Shown here in pieces: positions 49,380-57,521 of a DNA stretch of 64,000 nucleotides. Within the stretch, counting starts at the first letter, position 1. Every line of letters starts with the position of its first letter. A program made the position numbers and the translations under genes. The notes under the pieces were generated by a model. The model worked only from the letters and a program-made list of their open reading frames with translations, searched no databases and was not told where the DNA came from. Source of the DNA: VXNF01 sp965116465 (GTDB lineage: Bacteria > Actinomycetota > Acidimicrobiia > Acidimicrobiales > CATQHL01). The stretch spans positions 2,852,001-2,916,000 of the forward strand of contig OZ220687.1 of assembly GCA_965116465.1 (NCBI GenBank), given 5' to 3'.

Positions 49380-52358
49380 GTGAGGCGTAGGGCGGTTCTA
49401 GGTGTTGGTGTGCTCGCGGTTCTGTCGAGTGCACTGGTGACAGCACCGGTGACCGCGCAGGATTCGACCCGAAGCGACTCGGATCGGCAGGTGACGATCT
49501 GGCTCGGCGAGGATGCGGGTGTTGGAGACGACTGTCCTCTTGCGGAGTTGCCCTGCCGTTGGGTCGGTGTCGATCTCAGCGGTGTCACTGCGGGCCGCTA
49601 CGAGATTGTGTGTTACTGGAGCGCGTCGCGGGAGGGTGCGAGGAACCGGTTGGGGAGTTTCACGATGCGTGTCAGCGGCGGGACGATCGGCAGGTTGTGT
49701 TTGTACAACGTCCGCCCGGGCAGGTATGTGTCGGTCACCGTCGACGGTGTCGAGTCGAACACCGTTCTGTTTGCGGAAACAGTCACGCAGCCGCCTCCGC
49801 CTCCAACACGGGGTTCTGACGCGCCGGGACCGACGATGATTTCCACGACTGTCGCGAAGTACTCTGACTTCTTCGGTGGCGACGCTGGCGGCGAGAATCC
49901 GGACTGGGTCCGCGTTGCCTTCTTCGCAGATCCCGGGTCGTCGCCGATACTTCGGTGGGAGTACTTCTGGGAAGATGCTGGTTTCAGCAGTGATGTTAAG
50001 GCGCAGGAAGGCTATGTCGGATGGTTTTTTTCCCGGCATAACGCACAGGTTTGGGTGGCGAGAGCGTGTAATGAGCACGGCTGCGGTCCCTGGGGTCGGA
50101 GCACCGATCCGCAGTCGGGTTCCGGGGTGCCGGGCCAGACGATGGTTCACACGACTGTCGGGACGTTCCGTGACATCTACGACACAAGCGCCGTTTACGA
50201 CCCCAACAGCGGTGTCGAGAACCCATACGGGGTCCAGGTTGTCTTCTTCGCAGATCCCGGGTCGTCGCCGATACTCCGATGGGAATATACCGATGGCGCC
50301 ATGGTCGCTCCAATTGCCCTACCAGGAGAGGGTGCGAATAGGGAGTTCTTTGCGGTGACCAGCGAGCCTGACGACTACTTTGTTGAGGCGAGGGCGTGCA
50401 ATGAGCACGGCTGCGGCCCTTGGGGTCGGAGCACCACCATCGCGAATGCGTCATCTCCTACCACTTCGACGACTGGCGGGCTGACGGGGGGTTCTCGGGT
50501 TGAGCTGTCTCTTGGCGCGAACCACTCGGGTGCGGGGGATTGCCCGTACTCGCAGTTGCCGTGTCGCTGGGTGAATGTGACTTTGCGTGATTTCCCGGCG
50601 GATACGTATCGCGTGAGGTGTATGTGGTTGCACAGCGAGTCGGGCGAGGAGCGAGTGTCGACGTCGAAGACCATCGAACACGTCGGCGGCGCTTCGGCCA
50701 CTTTGAACAACGTCTGCCATTTCAACGTCCGCGTGGGCCGCGCCGTGCACGTCACCGTCGACGATGTGCGATCCAACACCGTCCGCTTCACCGGCGACCC
50801 TGTCGGCAGTTCATCTCCACCTCCAACGCCACAACCTGACTCCGCAGTTCCACCGGTATCGGGAGATGAAGAGAAGCCGCCAGGCGAGATTAGGTATCTT
50901 CGACTGACGGAAACTGGCAGGGGAGCCGATCGACATCTGGTTCTTTCTTGGTTCGCGCCGATCGACGATGGTGGTGCACGTATCACGAACTATGACTTGG
51001 ACATTTCGCGCCCGGGACGTTCTTGGGGAGGTGGGGTCTTCACCACCGAGTTGGTTACTAGTACGTGCAATCATGAGGGAGGCTGGACAGAGACCGCAGA
51101 ATATAATCTACGAGCCATCTCGACTCTTGGACGTCAATCCGGTGTCGAAGCTAGATACTGTCTGCGAGTGTTTTTTCCGCACTACCACACGACATATTCT
51201 GTGTCTGTTAGGGCAGAGAACCGAGCCGGAAGAGGTCCGGCCTCGAGGGTTCGGCTAGTAACAGAACCTCTTCCGATTACCTGGTGGTCTGCGGGGGATT
51301 CCTATTCTTCAGGGGAGGGTATAGGAGACGAAGGCATTAAAGCCTTCAACAACTGTCAGCAGTCGCGCAACGCGTATGGCCCGAGCGCAGCACAGATCTT
51401 GAAGAATGAGAACTGGAGCATTTCAGTTCAATTCACAGCATGCACCGGCGCGATTGCCGAAAACCTCTTCGGTGTCAAGCAGGTCGTGCATGAGGGAAGG
51501 AATATGGAGACGCAGGCTGATCAAGTAGTTGGAGAGCGATTCGACATTATCACGCTGTCTTTCGGCGGGAACGATATCGGGTTCTCGTCTGTTTTGGAGT
51601 GTGCCATCCGTAAGAATAAATGCCCCGAAGGATTTCGTTATTATGTCGTACCGCCGAGACCTGTGTCAGAGTCGGAACTTACCGAACGTATCGACAGACT
51701 TCTTGATCCGGTTCCCTGTTCTTTCGAGGATTCGGAAAGCAGGATTAGCTCAGATAGTGAAGCCAAGAAGCGCTACGATTGTGACCTCGCGATGGGAAAT
51801 GAGCGAGGTTCTATTATAGACGTATATCAGCGGCTTGTGAATCAATATCTAACACCAAGGGGCAGGGTGTACGTTATCGGATATCCGCAGTTATTTGCGC
51901 CAACTTCGGAGTGGAGGGGTGAGCAGAGAAGTCTAACATGTCACGGGATTAGTTCGGGATACTCAAGGATTCTTGCCAATGCTGCCGACTATTTTACTGA
52001 GAAACTGAAGGAGGCTGTAGACCGTACAAATGGTAGGCTGGGAGTGAAGCAGGTGCACTTCGTTGACGTTCAGAGACTATATCGACGTGGCGGACACGAG
52101 TTGTGCGGTGGAGGCGAGGATTGGCTAAATGGGATTGAAGTTGGCAAGTTTAGACTGGAATTTAACAAGGAGGGCGACAGCTTTCACCCAAACAGACTTG
52201 CGCATGATGCCATAGCGCGGGAACTGGTCGCTACGATAAGACGTACTTTTGACAGGCACACTCTTGGGACAGACTATCCGGCAGACTACCCGGAGTTCTT
52301 TGAGCCGGAGTTCTTTGGCGAAGCGCCGAAAGTTGTCAGGACAGTGACAATTGGGTAG
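49380..52358 (+). CDS. Secreted multidomain SGNH/GDSL hydrolase
   Basis: A 992-residue exported protein. A signal peptide ends near VTAQ (residue 27). Module A, a Cys-containing Ig-like domain, occurs at about 38-132 and again at 373-472 (DCPLAELPCRWVGVDL / DCPYSQLPCRWVNVTL). Module B occurs twice between (FFADPGSSPILRWEY, RACNEHGCGPWGRST). After a Pro-rich linker comes an FN3-like domain (about 500-628), then the SGNH hydrolase: nucleophile in AGDSYSSGEG (Ser641), SFGGNDIGF (729-732), and DSFHPN with Asp933/His936. It probably cleaves an ester on an external polymer or lipid. The 3' half is much more AT-rich than the 5' half. Confidence 0.88.
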   Translation: MRRRAVLGVGVLAVLSSALVTAPVTAQDSTRSDSDRQVTIWLGEDAGVGDDCPLAELPCRWVGVDLSGVTAGRYEIVCYWSASREGARNRLGSFTMRVSGGTIGRLCLYNVRPGRYVSVTVDGVESNTVLFAETVTQPPPPPTRGSDAPGPTMISTTVAKYSDFFGGDAGGENPDWVRVAFFADPGSSPILRWEYFWEDAGFSSDVKAQEGYVGWFFSRHNAQVWVARACNEHGCGPWGRSTDPQSGSGVPGQTMVHTTVGTFRDIYDTSAVYDPNSGVENPYGVQVVFFADPGSSPILRWEYTDGAMVAPIALPGEGANREFFAVTSEPDDYFVEARACNEHGCGPWGRSTTIANASSPTTSTTGGLTGGSRVELSLGANHSGAGDCPYSQLPCRWVNVTLRDFPADTYRVRCMWLHSESGEERVSTSKTIEHVGGASATLNNVCHFNVRVGRAVHVTVDDVRSNTVRFTGDPVGSSSPPPTPQPDSAVPPVSGDEEKPPGEIRYLRLTETGRGADRHLVLSWFAPIDDGGARITNYDLDISRPGRSWGGGVFTTELVTSTCNHEGGWTETAEYNLRAISTLGRQSGVEARYCLRVFFPHYHTTYSVSVRAENRAGRGPASRVRLVTEPLPITWWSAGDSYSSGEGIGDEGIKAFNNCQQSRNAYGPSAAQILKNENWSISVQFTACTGAIAENLFGVKQVVHEGRNMETQADQVVGERFDIITLSFGGNDIGFSSVLECAIRKNKCPEGFRYYVVPPRPVSESELTERIDRLLDPVPCSFEDSESRISSDSEAKKRYDCDLAMGNERGSIIDVYQRLVNQYLTPRGRVYVIGYPQLFAPTSEWRGEQRSLTCHGISSGYSRILANAADYFTEKLKEAVDRTNGRLGVKQVHFVDVQRLYRRGGHELCGGGEDWLNGIEVGKFRLEFNKEGDSFHPNRLAHDAIARELVATIRRTFDRHTLGTDYPADYPEFFEPEFFGEAPKVVRTVTIG

Positions 52359-52562
52359 GTATTCTCGCGCCTATCTTGGGGGAACCTGCTGCGGCGATGG
52401 TCGAGGACTTACGTTGTCTTCTTCGCTTGGGTACACCCGACGAAGTGCAGACCAATGGCATGGGGCAACACGGCGCATCGATTCTCAGCGGGGACCGATC
52501 GTGGCGAGAAGTGAATCGTCCTAGCTTCCGCGAAAGGCAGGAGTGCTCTGGATTTCGCGCGG
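52359..52562. other. Non-coding stretch between the SGNH hydrolase and the IS3 remnant
   Basis: About 200 bases with no credible gene. A 70-codon plus-strand frame (52376-52588) has no ribosome site or recognisable features. It is probably the remains of the insertion element's flank. Confidence 0.5.
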
Positions 52563-52835
52563 TCAGCTTGCTTGACTCCGGTCGGTGATCTGGGCGGTGC
52601 AGATCTCGTATTCGACGGGGGTGAGGATCTGAGTGATGAGTTCCGCCGTTGCCGGTTGCGGAAGATCTCAAGGTTGTCGAAGATCGGATTGGACAGCTCT
52701 AGACGTGTTCTCCAACGCTGGCGGTTGAGCATTTCGACTTGGATGCGCGCCCAAAGCGACTCGATGCCGGCGTTGTCGAAGCAGTCCCCGATCGATCCTG
52801 TCGACACGGCGAGGCTGGCGTCGAGGGCGGACTGG
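52563..52835 (-). pseudogene. 3' fragment of an IS3-family transposase (orfB)
   Basis: The minus strand encodes GSIGDCFDNAGIESLWARIQ, then RWRTRLELSNPIFD and EIFRNRQRRNSSL. This is the end of the DDE integrase core, including the last catalytic Glu (AGIES). A frameshift follows; continuing in the next frame gives ILTPVEYEICTAQI and a stop at 52563, the usual IS3 C terminus. The N-terminal two thirds and orfA are missing, and similarity ends abruptly at the antitoxin-like duplicate. Confidence 0.8.
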
Positions 52836-52842
52836 GTGCGCG

Positions 52843-53057
52843 TGCCTCTGGCCTCCAGCCGGCGAGGACTCTGTGGGCCTCGGCGGCTGGGTGAGCGGAG
52901 ACGGCGCGTGTCGTAGACCGTGTGTATCACATCTTGTGGTACGCAGCCGTAGGTAGCAATCAGTCGATGAGGAAGCCGCCGTTGATGTCCATCACCTCGC
53001 CGGTGATGAACCCCGCCTCCTCGCTGGCGAGGAACACGACGGCGGCGGCGATGTCGG
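52843..53057. repeat. Long diverged direct repeat, copy 2
   Basis: Homologous to 47414-47630. The antitoxin part is degraded (the minus strand reads RRLEARGTR against RRLEATGMTR, without a usable frame) and the operator dyad is broken. The SDR 3' end is intact and belongs to the functional gene. The transposase remnant abuts its left edge. Confidence 0.75.
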
Positions 53058-53730
53058 CCGGCTCGCCGAGGCGTCCGACGGGTATGCGCCCGGCCAGGTC
53101 GGCGATGCCGGCCACCATGTCGGTGTTGATCAGGGCGGGCGCCAGCGCGTTCGACGTGATGCCGTCGGCGGCGTACTCGGTGGCGATGGACTTGGCGAGG
53201 GTCATGATGGCCGCCTTGGAGGCGCCGTAGGCGGCCGTCTCCTTGGCTCCGCCGGTCTTGCCCGCCGACGAGCCCAAAGCGATCAGGCGCCCGTAACCCT
53301 GGGCGCGCATCCCCGGCAGCACCCGCCGGGCGCAAAGGAAGGCCCCGGTGGTGTTGACGGCGAGCATCTGGTTCCAGGCCTCAAGGGTGATCTCGGCCAG
53401 GGGCCGGATCCAGAAGATCCCGGCGTTGTTGACGAGGATCGATACCCTGCCCCAAGTCTCCTCGACGGTCGTGAAGGCGGCGTCGACGGAGGCCTCGTCG
53501 GTCACGTCGCATTGGACGAACAGGCTGCACTCGCCGCCGTCCAGAGGCGGCTCGGGGGCGTTCACGTCGAGGTACGCCGTGCAGGCGCCCTTGGCGGCGA
53601 GAGCGTCGGCGACGGCTCGGCCGATGCCCCTGCCGGCGCCGGTGACCACCGCCACGCGCCCTTCGAACCCACCGAAGGCGGGCGCCGCCGGTTGGCTCTT
53701 CGCTGCGGCGTTCGTGCTGTCCGTATTCAT
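52960..53730 (-). CDS. Short-chain dehydrogenase/reductase (intact parent of the fragments)
   Basis: A 256-residue classical SDR. VVTGAGRGIGRAVADAL is the cofactor loop, followed by Asp in AYLDVN (NAD-type) and LVNNAGIF (NNAG). The active site is IALGSSAGK and AAYGASK. The C terminus FLASEEAGFITGEVMD is duplicated in two fragments upstream. ATG 53730 is used; upstream frame continues antisense to the next gene and was rejected. It diverges from a Gfo/Idh/MocA oxidoreductase, so it probably serves the same sugar pathway. Confidence 0.9.
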   Translation of the reverse strand: MNTDSTNAAAKSQPAAPAFGGFEGRVAVVTGAGRGIGRAVADALAAKGACTAYLDVNAPEPPLDGGECSLFVQCDVTDEASVDAAFTTVEETWGRVSILVNNAGIFWIRPLAEITLEAWNQMLAVNTTGAFLCARRVLPGMRAQGYGRLIALGSSAGKTGGAKETAAYGASKAAIMTLAKSIATEYAADGITSNALAPALINTDMVAGIADLAGRIPVGRLGEPADIAAAVVFLASEEAGFITGEVMDINGGFLID

Positions 53731-53887
53731 GTGTACCGTCCGGGGCCGGCTGCGGGTCAGGCGCACGTTATCCCCGGATGTTCGGCCACGGCCTACTCTG
53801 TGCCGCCGGGGATCGGGCGGTGTCCGGGCCCCGGGTAGCGGCACCGGAGTCTCCGAGACTCCGGCAACGGAGACGGGAGGTTCCCTC

Positions 53888-54985
53888 ATGGGTGGTTCGG
53901 GCAAGGTGCGGGTCGGTGTCATCGGTGCGGGCTCCTGGGCGGTCAGCAACCACATTCCGGTCCTGGCGGCGCGCGAGGACGTGGAACTCGTCTCGGTGGT
54001 ACGCAAGGGCGCTGAGGCGCTGCAGTTCGTCCAGGACAGGTTCGGGTTCGCCCACGCCAGCGAGGACTACCGGGATGCCCTCGAGCAGGGCCTCGATGCG
54101 GTGGTCGTGGCTGGGCCCTCGGTGTTCCATCACGAGCACGCCACGGCGGCCCTGGAGGCCGGGGCGAACGTGCTGTGCGAGAAGCCGGTCACGATCGAGC
54201 CGGGCGACGCCTGGGACATCCACGAGACCGCGCAGCGGCTCGGGCGCCATCTCCTGATCTCGTTCGGCTGGAACTACGGCCCGCTGGGGATCGAGGCGAA
54301 GCGCCTCATGACCGATGGCGGCGGCGTCGGCGACCTCGAGCACGTCATGGTGCAGATGGCCTCCGGCACGCGCGAGTTGCTGAAGGCCACCGGCGCCTAC
54401 GAGGGCTCGGCGGCGGACATCATGCCCGACTGGGATACCTGGACCGACCCGGCGGTGTCCGGCGGCGGCTACGCCCCGGCGCAGCTCAGCCACGCCATGG
54501 GCATGGCGCTGTGGCTCACCGGTGACCGGGCGGCGCAGGTGTTCGGTTTCATGAACAACGTGGGTGCCCGCGTCGACCTGCACGACGCCATCGCCATCCG
54601 CTATGCGTCGGGCGCCACGGGAACGCTCAGCGGTGCGAGTTGCCCCGGCGCGGCGAATGCCGACGACTCTCTGGACGAGATCTGGCCCCGCCACCAATTG
54701 CTGATCCGCATCTACGGCAGCGCCGGCCAGTTGATCCTGGACTTCGAGCGGGACTTCCTGTGGCACTACACCGACGAGAGCGACAACAAGGTGGACCTGC
54801 CTCCATCGGCGGGCCTGTACTCCTGCGACGGCCCCCCGAACACGCTGGTGGATCTGACACTGGGCAGGGACGTGCCGAACCGCTCGCCCGGCGACCTGGG
54901 GGCGCGATCCGTGGAGGTGGTGCACGCGGCCTACGAGAGCGTGCGCCTGGGAGCGCCGGCGTCGGTGGCCGGGGTGGGTGCCTGA
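53888..54985 (+). CDS. Gfo/Idh/MocA family oxidoreductase
   Basis: A 365-residue NAD(P)-dependent sugar or inositol dehydrogenase-like protein. The Rossmann start is VRVGVIGAGSWAVSNHIPVL. GPSVFHHEHATAALEAGANV and LCEKPVTI give the conserved EKP motif with the catalytic Lys. The substrate-domain helix has GGGYAPAQLSHAMGMALWL, with the expected His. ATG 53888 follows GGGAGG. The next gene, a TIM-barrel isomerase, begins 24 bases later, a frequent pairing in sugar or inositol catabolism. Confidence 0.92.
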   Translation: MGGSGKVRVGVIGAGSWAVSNHIPVLAAREDVELVSVVRKGAEALQFVQDRFGFAHASEDYRDALEQGLDAVVVAGPSVFHHEHATAALEAGANVLCEKPVTIEPGDAWDIHETAQRLGRHLLISFGWNYGPLGIEAKRLMTDGGGVGDLEHVMVQMASGTRELLKATGAYEGSAADIMPDWDTWTDPAVSGGGYAPAQLSHAMGMALWLTGDRAAQVFGFMNNVGARVDLHDAIAIRYASGATGTLSGASCPGAANADDSLDEIWPRHQLLIRIYGSAGQLILDFERDFLWHYTDESDNKVDLPPSAGLYSCDGPPNTLVDLTLGRDVPNRSPGDLGARSVEVVHAAYESVRLGAPASVAGVGA

Positions 54986-55009
54986 CACCCGCGGGGGTGC
55001 GGACCGGGG

Positions 55010-55882
55010 GTGGGTGTGCGCCTCGGGCTCGACAGCTACTCCTACCACCGCTACTTCGGCGAGCTGCGGGAGGGCGAGGAGGATCCGGGCATCCGCTGGA
55101 GCCACGAGGAGTTCATGGGGCGCGCGGGCGAGCTCGGCCTCGACGGCGTGAGCCTGGAGACCTGCTACCTGCCGATGGACGACGCCGGCCTCGCCGAGCG
55201 GCTGGCGGGCGAGGCCGCCGAGCGCGGCCTGGACCTGGTGCTGGCGTGGGGCCACCCCGGCGGGTTGCAGATGGGCCGGTCCCCGGAGGTCTTCGAGGAC
55301 ATGCTGGAGACGCTGCCGATCGCGGCCACCGCCGGCTGTGATCTCGTCCGGATCTTCGTCGGGACGTACACGCACTGGGGCCTCGAGCCCGAGGCACCGG
55401 TCCTGGACCGCGTCGTCCCCCAGGTGGTCCAGGGTTGCGAGCTGGCGGCCGACCTGGGGATGGAACTCGCCCTCGAGACGCACTGCGACCTCACCCTCGA
55501 CGCTCTCTGCGAGCTTCTCGAACGCGCCGGCCGGGACGACCTGGGCGTGGTCCTGGACACGGCGAACCTGGTGCGCATCGGTGAGGACCTCGTCGACGGG
55601 ACGCGCCGGCTGGCGCCGTTCGCCCGGATGCTGCACGTGAAGGATCTGCTGCTGGCCGATGCGGACTTCGGCAACCCGGGTGGCTGGTGGCCGTGCTGCG
55701 CACTGGGGGAGGGAGACCTCGATCTCGACGGTGCCTTCGATGAGTTGCGTTCAGCAGGGTTCGACGGGTTGGCGTGCGTCGAGATCGGAACGCTGCCGGC
55801 TGGTTCGGACGAGGATGAGGTGGTGGCGCGCAGCGTGGATTGGCTGCGTGAAGCCGTCGCGCAGGGCCCCCGCCCCCCGTGA
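55010..55882 (+). CDS. Sugar phosphate isomerase/epimerase-like TIM-barrel protein
   Basis: A 290-residue protein of the xylose-isomerase-like TIM-barrel superfamily (IolE/hydroxypyruvate isomerase/tagatose epimerase group). LGLDSYSYHRYFGE opens the barrel. The metal-site residues are probably the Glu of ALETHCDLTL, the Asp of VVLDTANLVRIGED, the His of FARMLHVKDLLL and the Glu of LACVEIGTLP. GTG at 55010 or 55016 may be used. Likely in an operon with the upstream oxidoreductase. The substrate is not identifiable. Confidence 0.87.
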   Translation: MGVRLGLDSYSYHRYFGELREGEEDPGIRWSHEEFMGRAGELGLDGVSLETCYLPMDDAGLAERLAGEAAERGLDLVLAWGHPGGLQMGRSPEVFEDMLETLPIAATAGCDLVRIFVGTYTHWGLEPEAPVLDRVVPQVVQGCELAADLGMELALETHCDLTLDALCELLERAGRDDLGVVLDTANLVRIGEDLVDGTRRLAPFARMLHVKDLLLADADFGNPGGWWPCCALGEGDLDLDGAFDELRSAGFDGLACVEIGTLPAGSDEDEVVARSVDWLREAVAQGPRPP

Positions 55883-56065
55883 GGGTTGCCCCGGAACCGT
55901 GAGCGGCGGGCCCCTCAACCCGGCGCCGAGGTGATCGCCGGTGTCGAGTGGTCCAGCACTCGGACCGCCGGTCCGGTCGGCATCACGCCGAGGCACTCCT
56001 CAACCTCGCCGTCGATTCGGACGGCGGGGATGTTCTCGGCTCGGTGCCGGTCGTGCGATGTGCCG
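55883..56065. other. Gap between the TIM-barrel and RCC1-like genes
   Basis: The minus strand contains protein-like coding (ENIPAVRIDGEVEECLGV, then TGPAVRVLDHS to a stop at 55915) in a frame offset from the RCC1-like gene. It could be the original 3' end of that gene lost by frameshift, or chance. No promoter is evident. Confidence 0.35.
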
Positions 56066-57400
56066 TCAGTCCGGTACGTCGGTGTTGTGGCGGTCGCCCC
56101 AGCAGGTGATGGTGCCGTTGGTGCGCAGTCCGCACGAATGCGCGCCGCCGGCGCTGACGGCGGTGAACCGTCCGTCGGGCGCATCGGAGAGTTGGCCGAG
56201 GCCCCAGCAGGTGATGGTGCCGTTGCTGCGCACTCCGCACGTGAAGTTGATGCCGGCGCTGACGGCGGTGAACTGTCCGCTGGGCGCGTCGGCCTTCCCG
56301 GTGTAAAGGGCGTCGTCATCGGCGTTGTATAGGGACATGTTGGAGCCCCAGCAGGTGATGGTGCCGTCGGTGCGCAGTCCGCACGAATGCGCGCCGCCGG
56401 CGCTGACGGCGGTGAACTGTCCGTCGGGCGCGTCGGTCTCCCCGTCCGAGTCGTCGCCCCAGCAGGTGATGGTGCCGTTGGTGCGCAGCCCGCACGAATG
56501 GAAGGCGCCGGCGCTCATGGCGGTGAACTGTCCGTCAGGCGCGTCGGTCACGAGCGCGTCGGATTCGCCGTCTCTGTTGAGAGGGTCGTGAGCCCAGCAG
56601 GTGATGGTGCCGTCGGTGCGCAGCCCGCACGAATCTTGCCAAGGGCTACGGGTGCTGACGGCGGTGAACTGTCCGTCGGGCGCGTCGGTCACGGAGTTGT
56701 AGCGGTTGTTGCCCCAGCAGGTAATCGTGCCGTTGCTGCGCACTCCGCACGTGAAGTAGCTGCCGGCGCTGACGGCGGTGAACTGTCCGTCGGGCGCGTC
56801 GGTCTCGCCGTCCGAGTCGTAGCCCCAACAGGTGACGGTGCCGTCGGCGCGCAGCCCGCACGAATGCTGGTTGCCGGCGGTCACGGCGGTCCAGCGCCTC
56901 GCAGATTGGGGTGCGGTGACGTCGAGGGGGGAGCTGACGAGCCAGCGTCCGACGCGTGCGGTTGTGGGGAAGAAGCGTGTGCGGGGGAGTTGACGGTCCC
57001 CCCAGGTGGAGCCGCTGCGTTGTTGGAGTGCGAACTCGACGCGCCCGTCGCTGAGCTTGCGAGCGACGATGCGCACCTCGCCGGCGGTGACGTCGAGGGG
57101 GGAGCTGACGAGCCAGCGTCCGACGCGTGCGGTTGTGGGGAAGAAGCGTGTGCGGGGGAGTTGACGGTCTCCCCAGGTGGAGCCGCTGCGTTGTTGGAGT
57201 GCGAACTCGACGCGCCCGTCGCTGAGCTTGCGGGCGACGATGCGCACCGCGGAGTCGTCGGTGCCGCCGGTGGTGTCCTGAGCGGCGGCCGGCAAGGAGG
57301 CCAGCGTGCCGCTCAGGACAGCGACGAGAGCGGCTAGCGCCGCGAAGAAGCGGCGCCTGCCATTCCGGGGGGAGGGTGTTGTTCGCGGGTCGCGGCGCAC
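56066..57400 (-). CDS. Secreted RCC1-like seven-repeat propeller protein
   Basis: A 444-residue exported protein. GTG 57400 has AAGGAG five bases upstream; a longer TTG start was rejected. The signal peptide is FFAALAALVAVLSGTLASLP ending near AAAQD. Two identical 57-residue units follow (VRIVARKLSDGRVEFALQQR to SSPLDVTA). Seven RCC1/BNR-type repeats then run to the end, each like FTAVSAGGAHSCGLRTDGTI followed by TCWG, with a conserved Cys pair per repeat. Seven repeats fit a closed seven-bladed propeller. It probably acts as a binding or adhesion protein outside the cell. Confidence 0.87.
   Translation of the reverse strand: MRRDPRTTPSPRNGRRRFFAALAALVAVLSGTLASLPAAAQDTTGGTDDSAVRIVARKLSDGRVEFALQQRSGSTWGDRQLPRTRFFPTTARVGRWLVSSPLDVTAGEVRIVARKLSDGRVEFALQQRSGSTWGDRQLPRTRFFPTTARVGRWLVSSPLDVTAPQSARRWTAVTAGNQHSCGLRADGTVTCWGYDSDGETDAPDGQFTAVSAGSYFTCGVRSNGTITCWGNNRYNSVTDAPDGQFTAVSTRSPWQDSCGLRTDGTITCWAHDPLNRDGESDALVTDAPDGQFTAMSAGAFHSCGLRTNGTITCWGDDSDGETDAPDGQFTAVSAGGAHSCGLRTDGTITCWGSNMSLYNADDDALYTGKADAPSGQFTAVSAGINFTCGVRSNGTITCWGLGQLSDAPDGRFTAVSAGGAHSCGLRTNGTITCWGDRHNTDVPD
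56914..57255. repeat. 171-bp tandem duplication inside the RCC1-like gene
   Basis: Units 56914-57084 and 57085-57255 are nearly identical (two differences noticed by eye: one C/T near the middle and one A/G near the end). The period is 171 bases, exactly 57 codons, so the frame is kept. The near-identity implies a very recent duplication or ongoing copy-number change. Confidence 0.9.
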
Positions 57401-57521
57401 GCGGGCTCCTTCTCTGTGGCTCAACGCTCCGAGATGCAGGAACGCTCATTTCGGCGTGGCACGTTAGCAAGCGATCATCTCGGCGCTCGGGTCCCTGCCG
57501 TGCGGTGTAGCGTTCGGCGCC

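Noticed and set aside
52376..52588. A 70-codon plus-strand frame after the SGNH hydrolase gene
   Set aside because: No ribosome site, no features, and it runs antisense into the transposase remnant.
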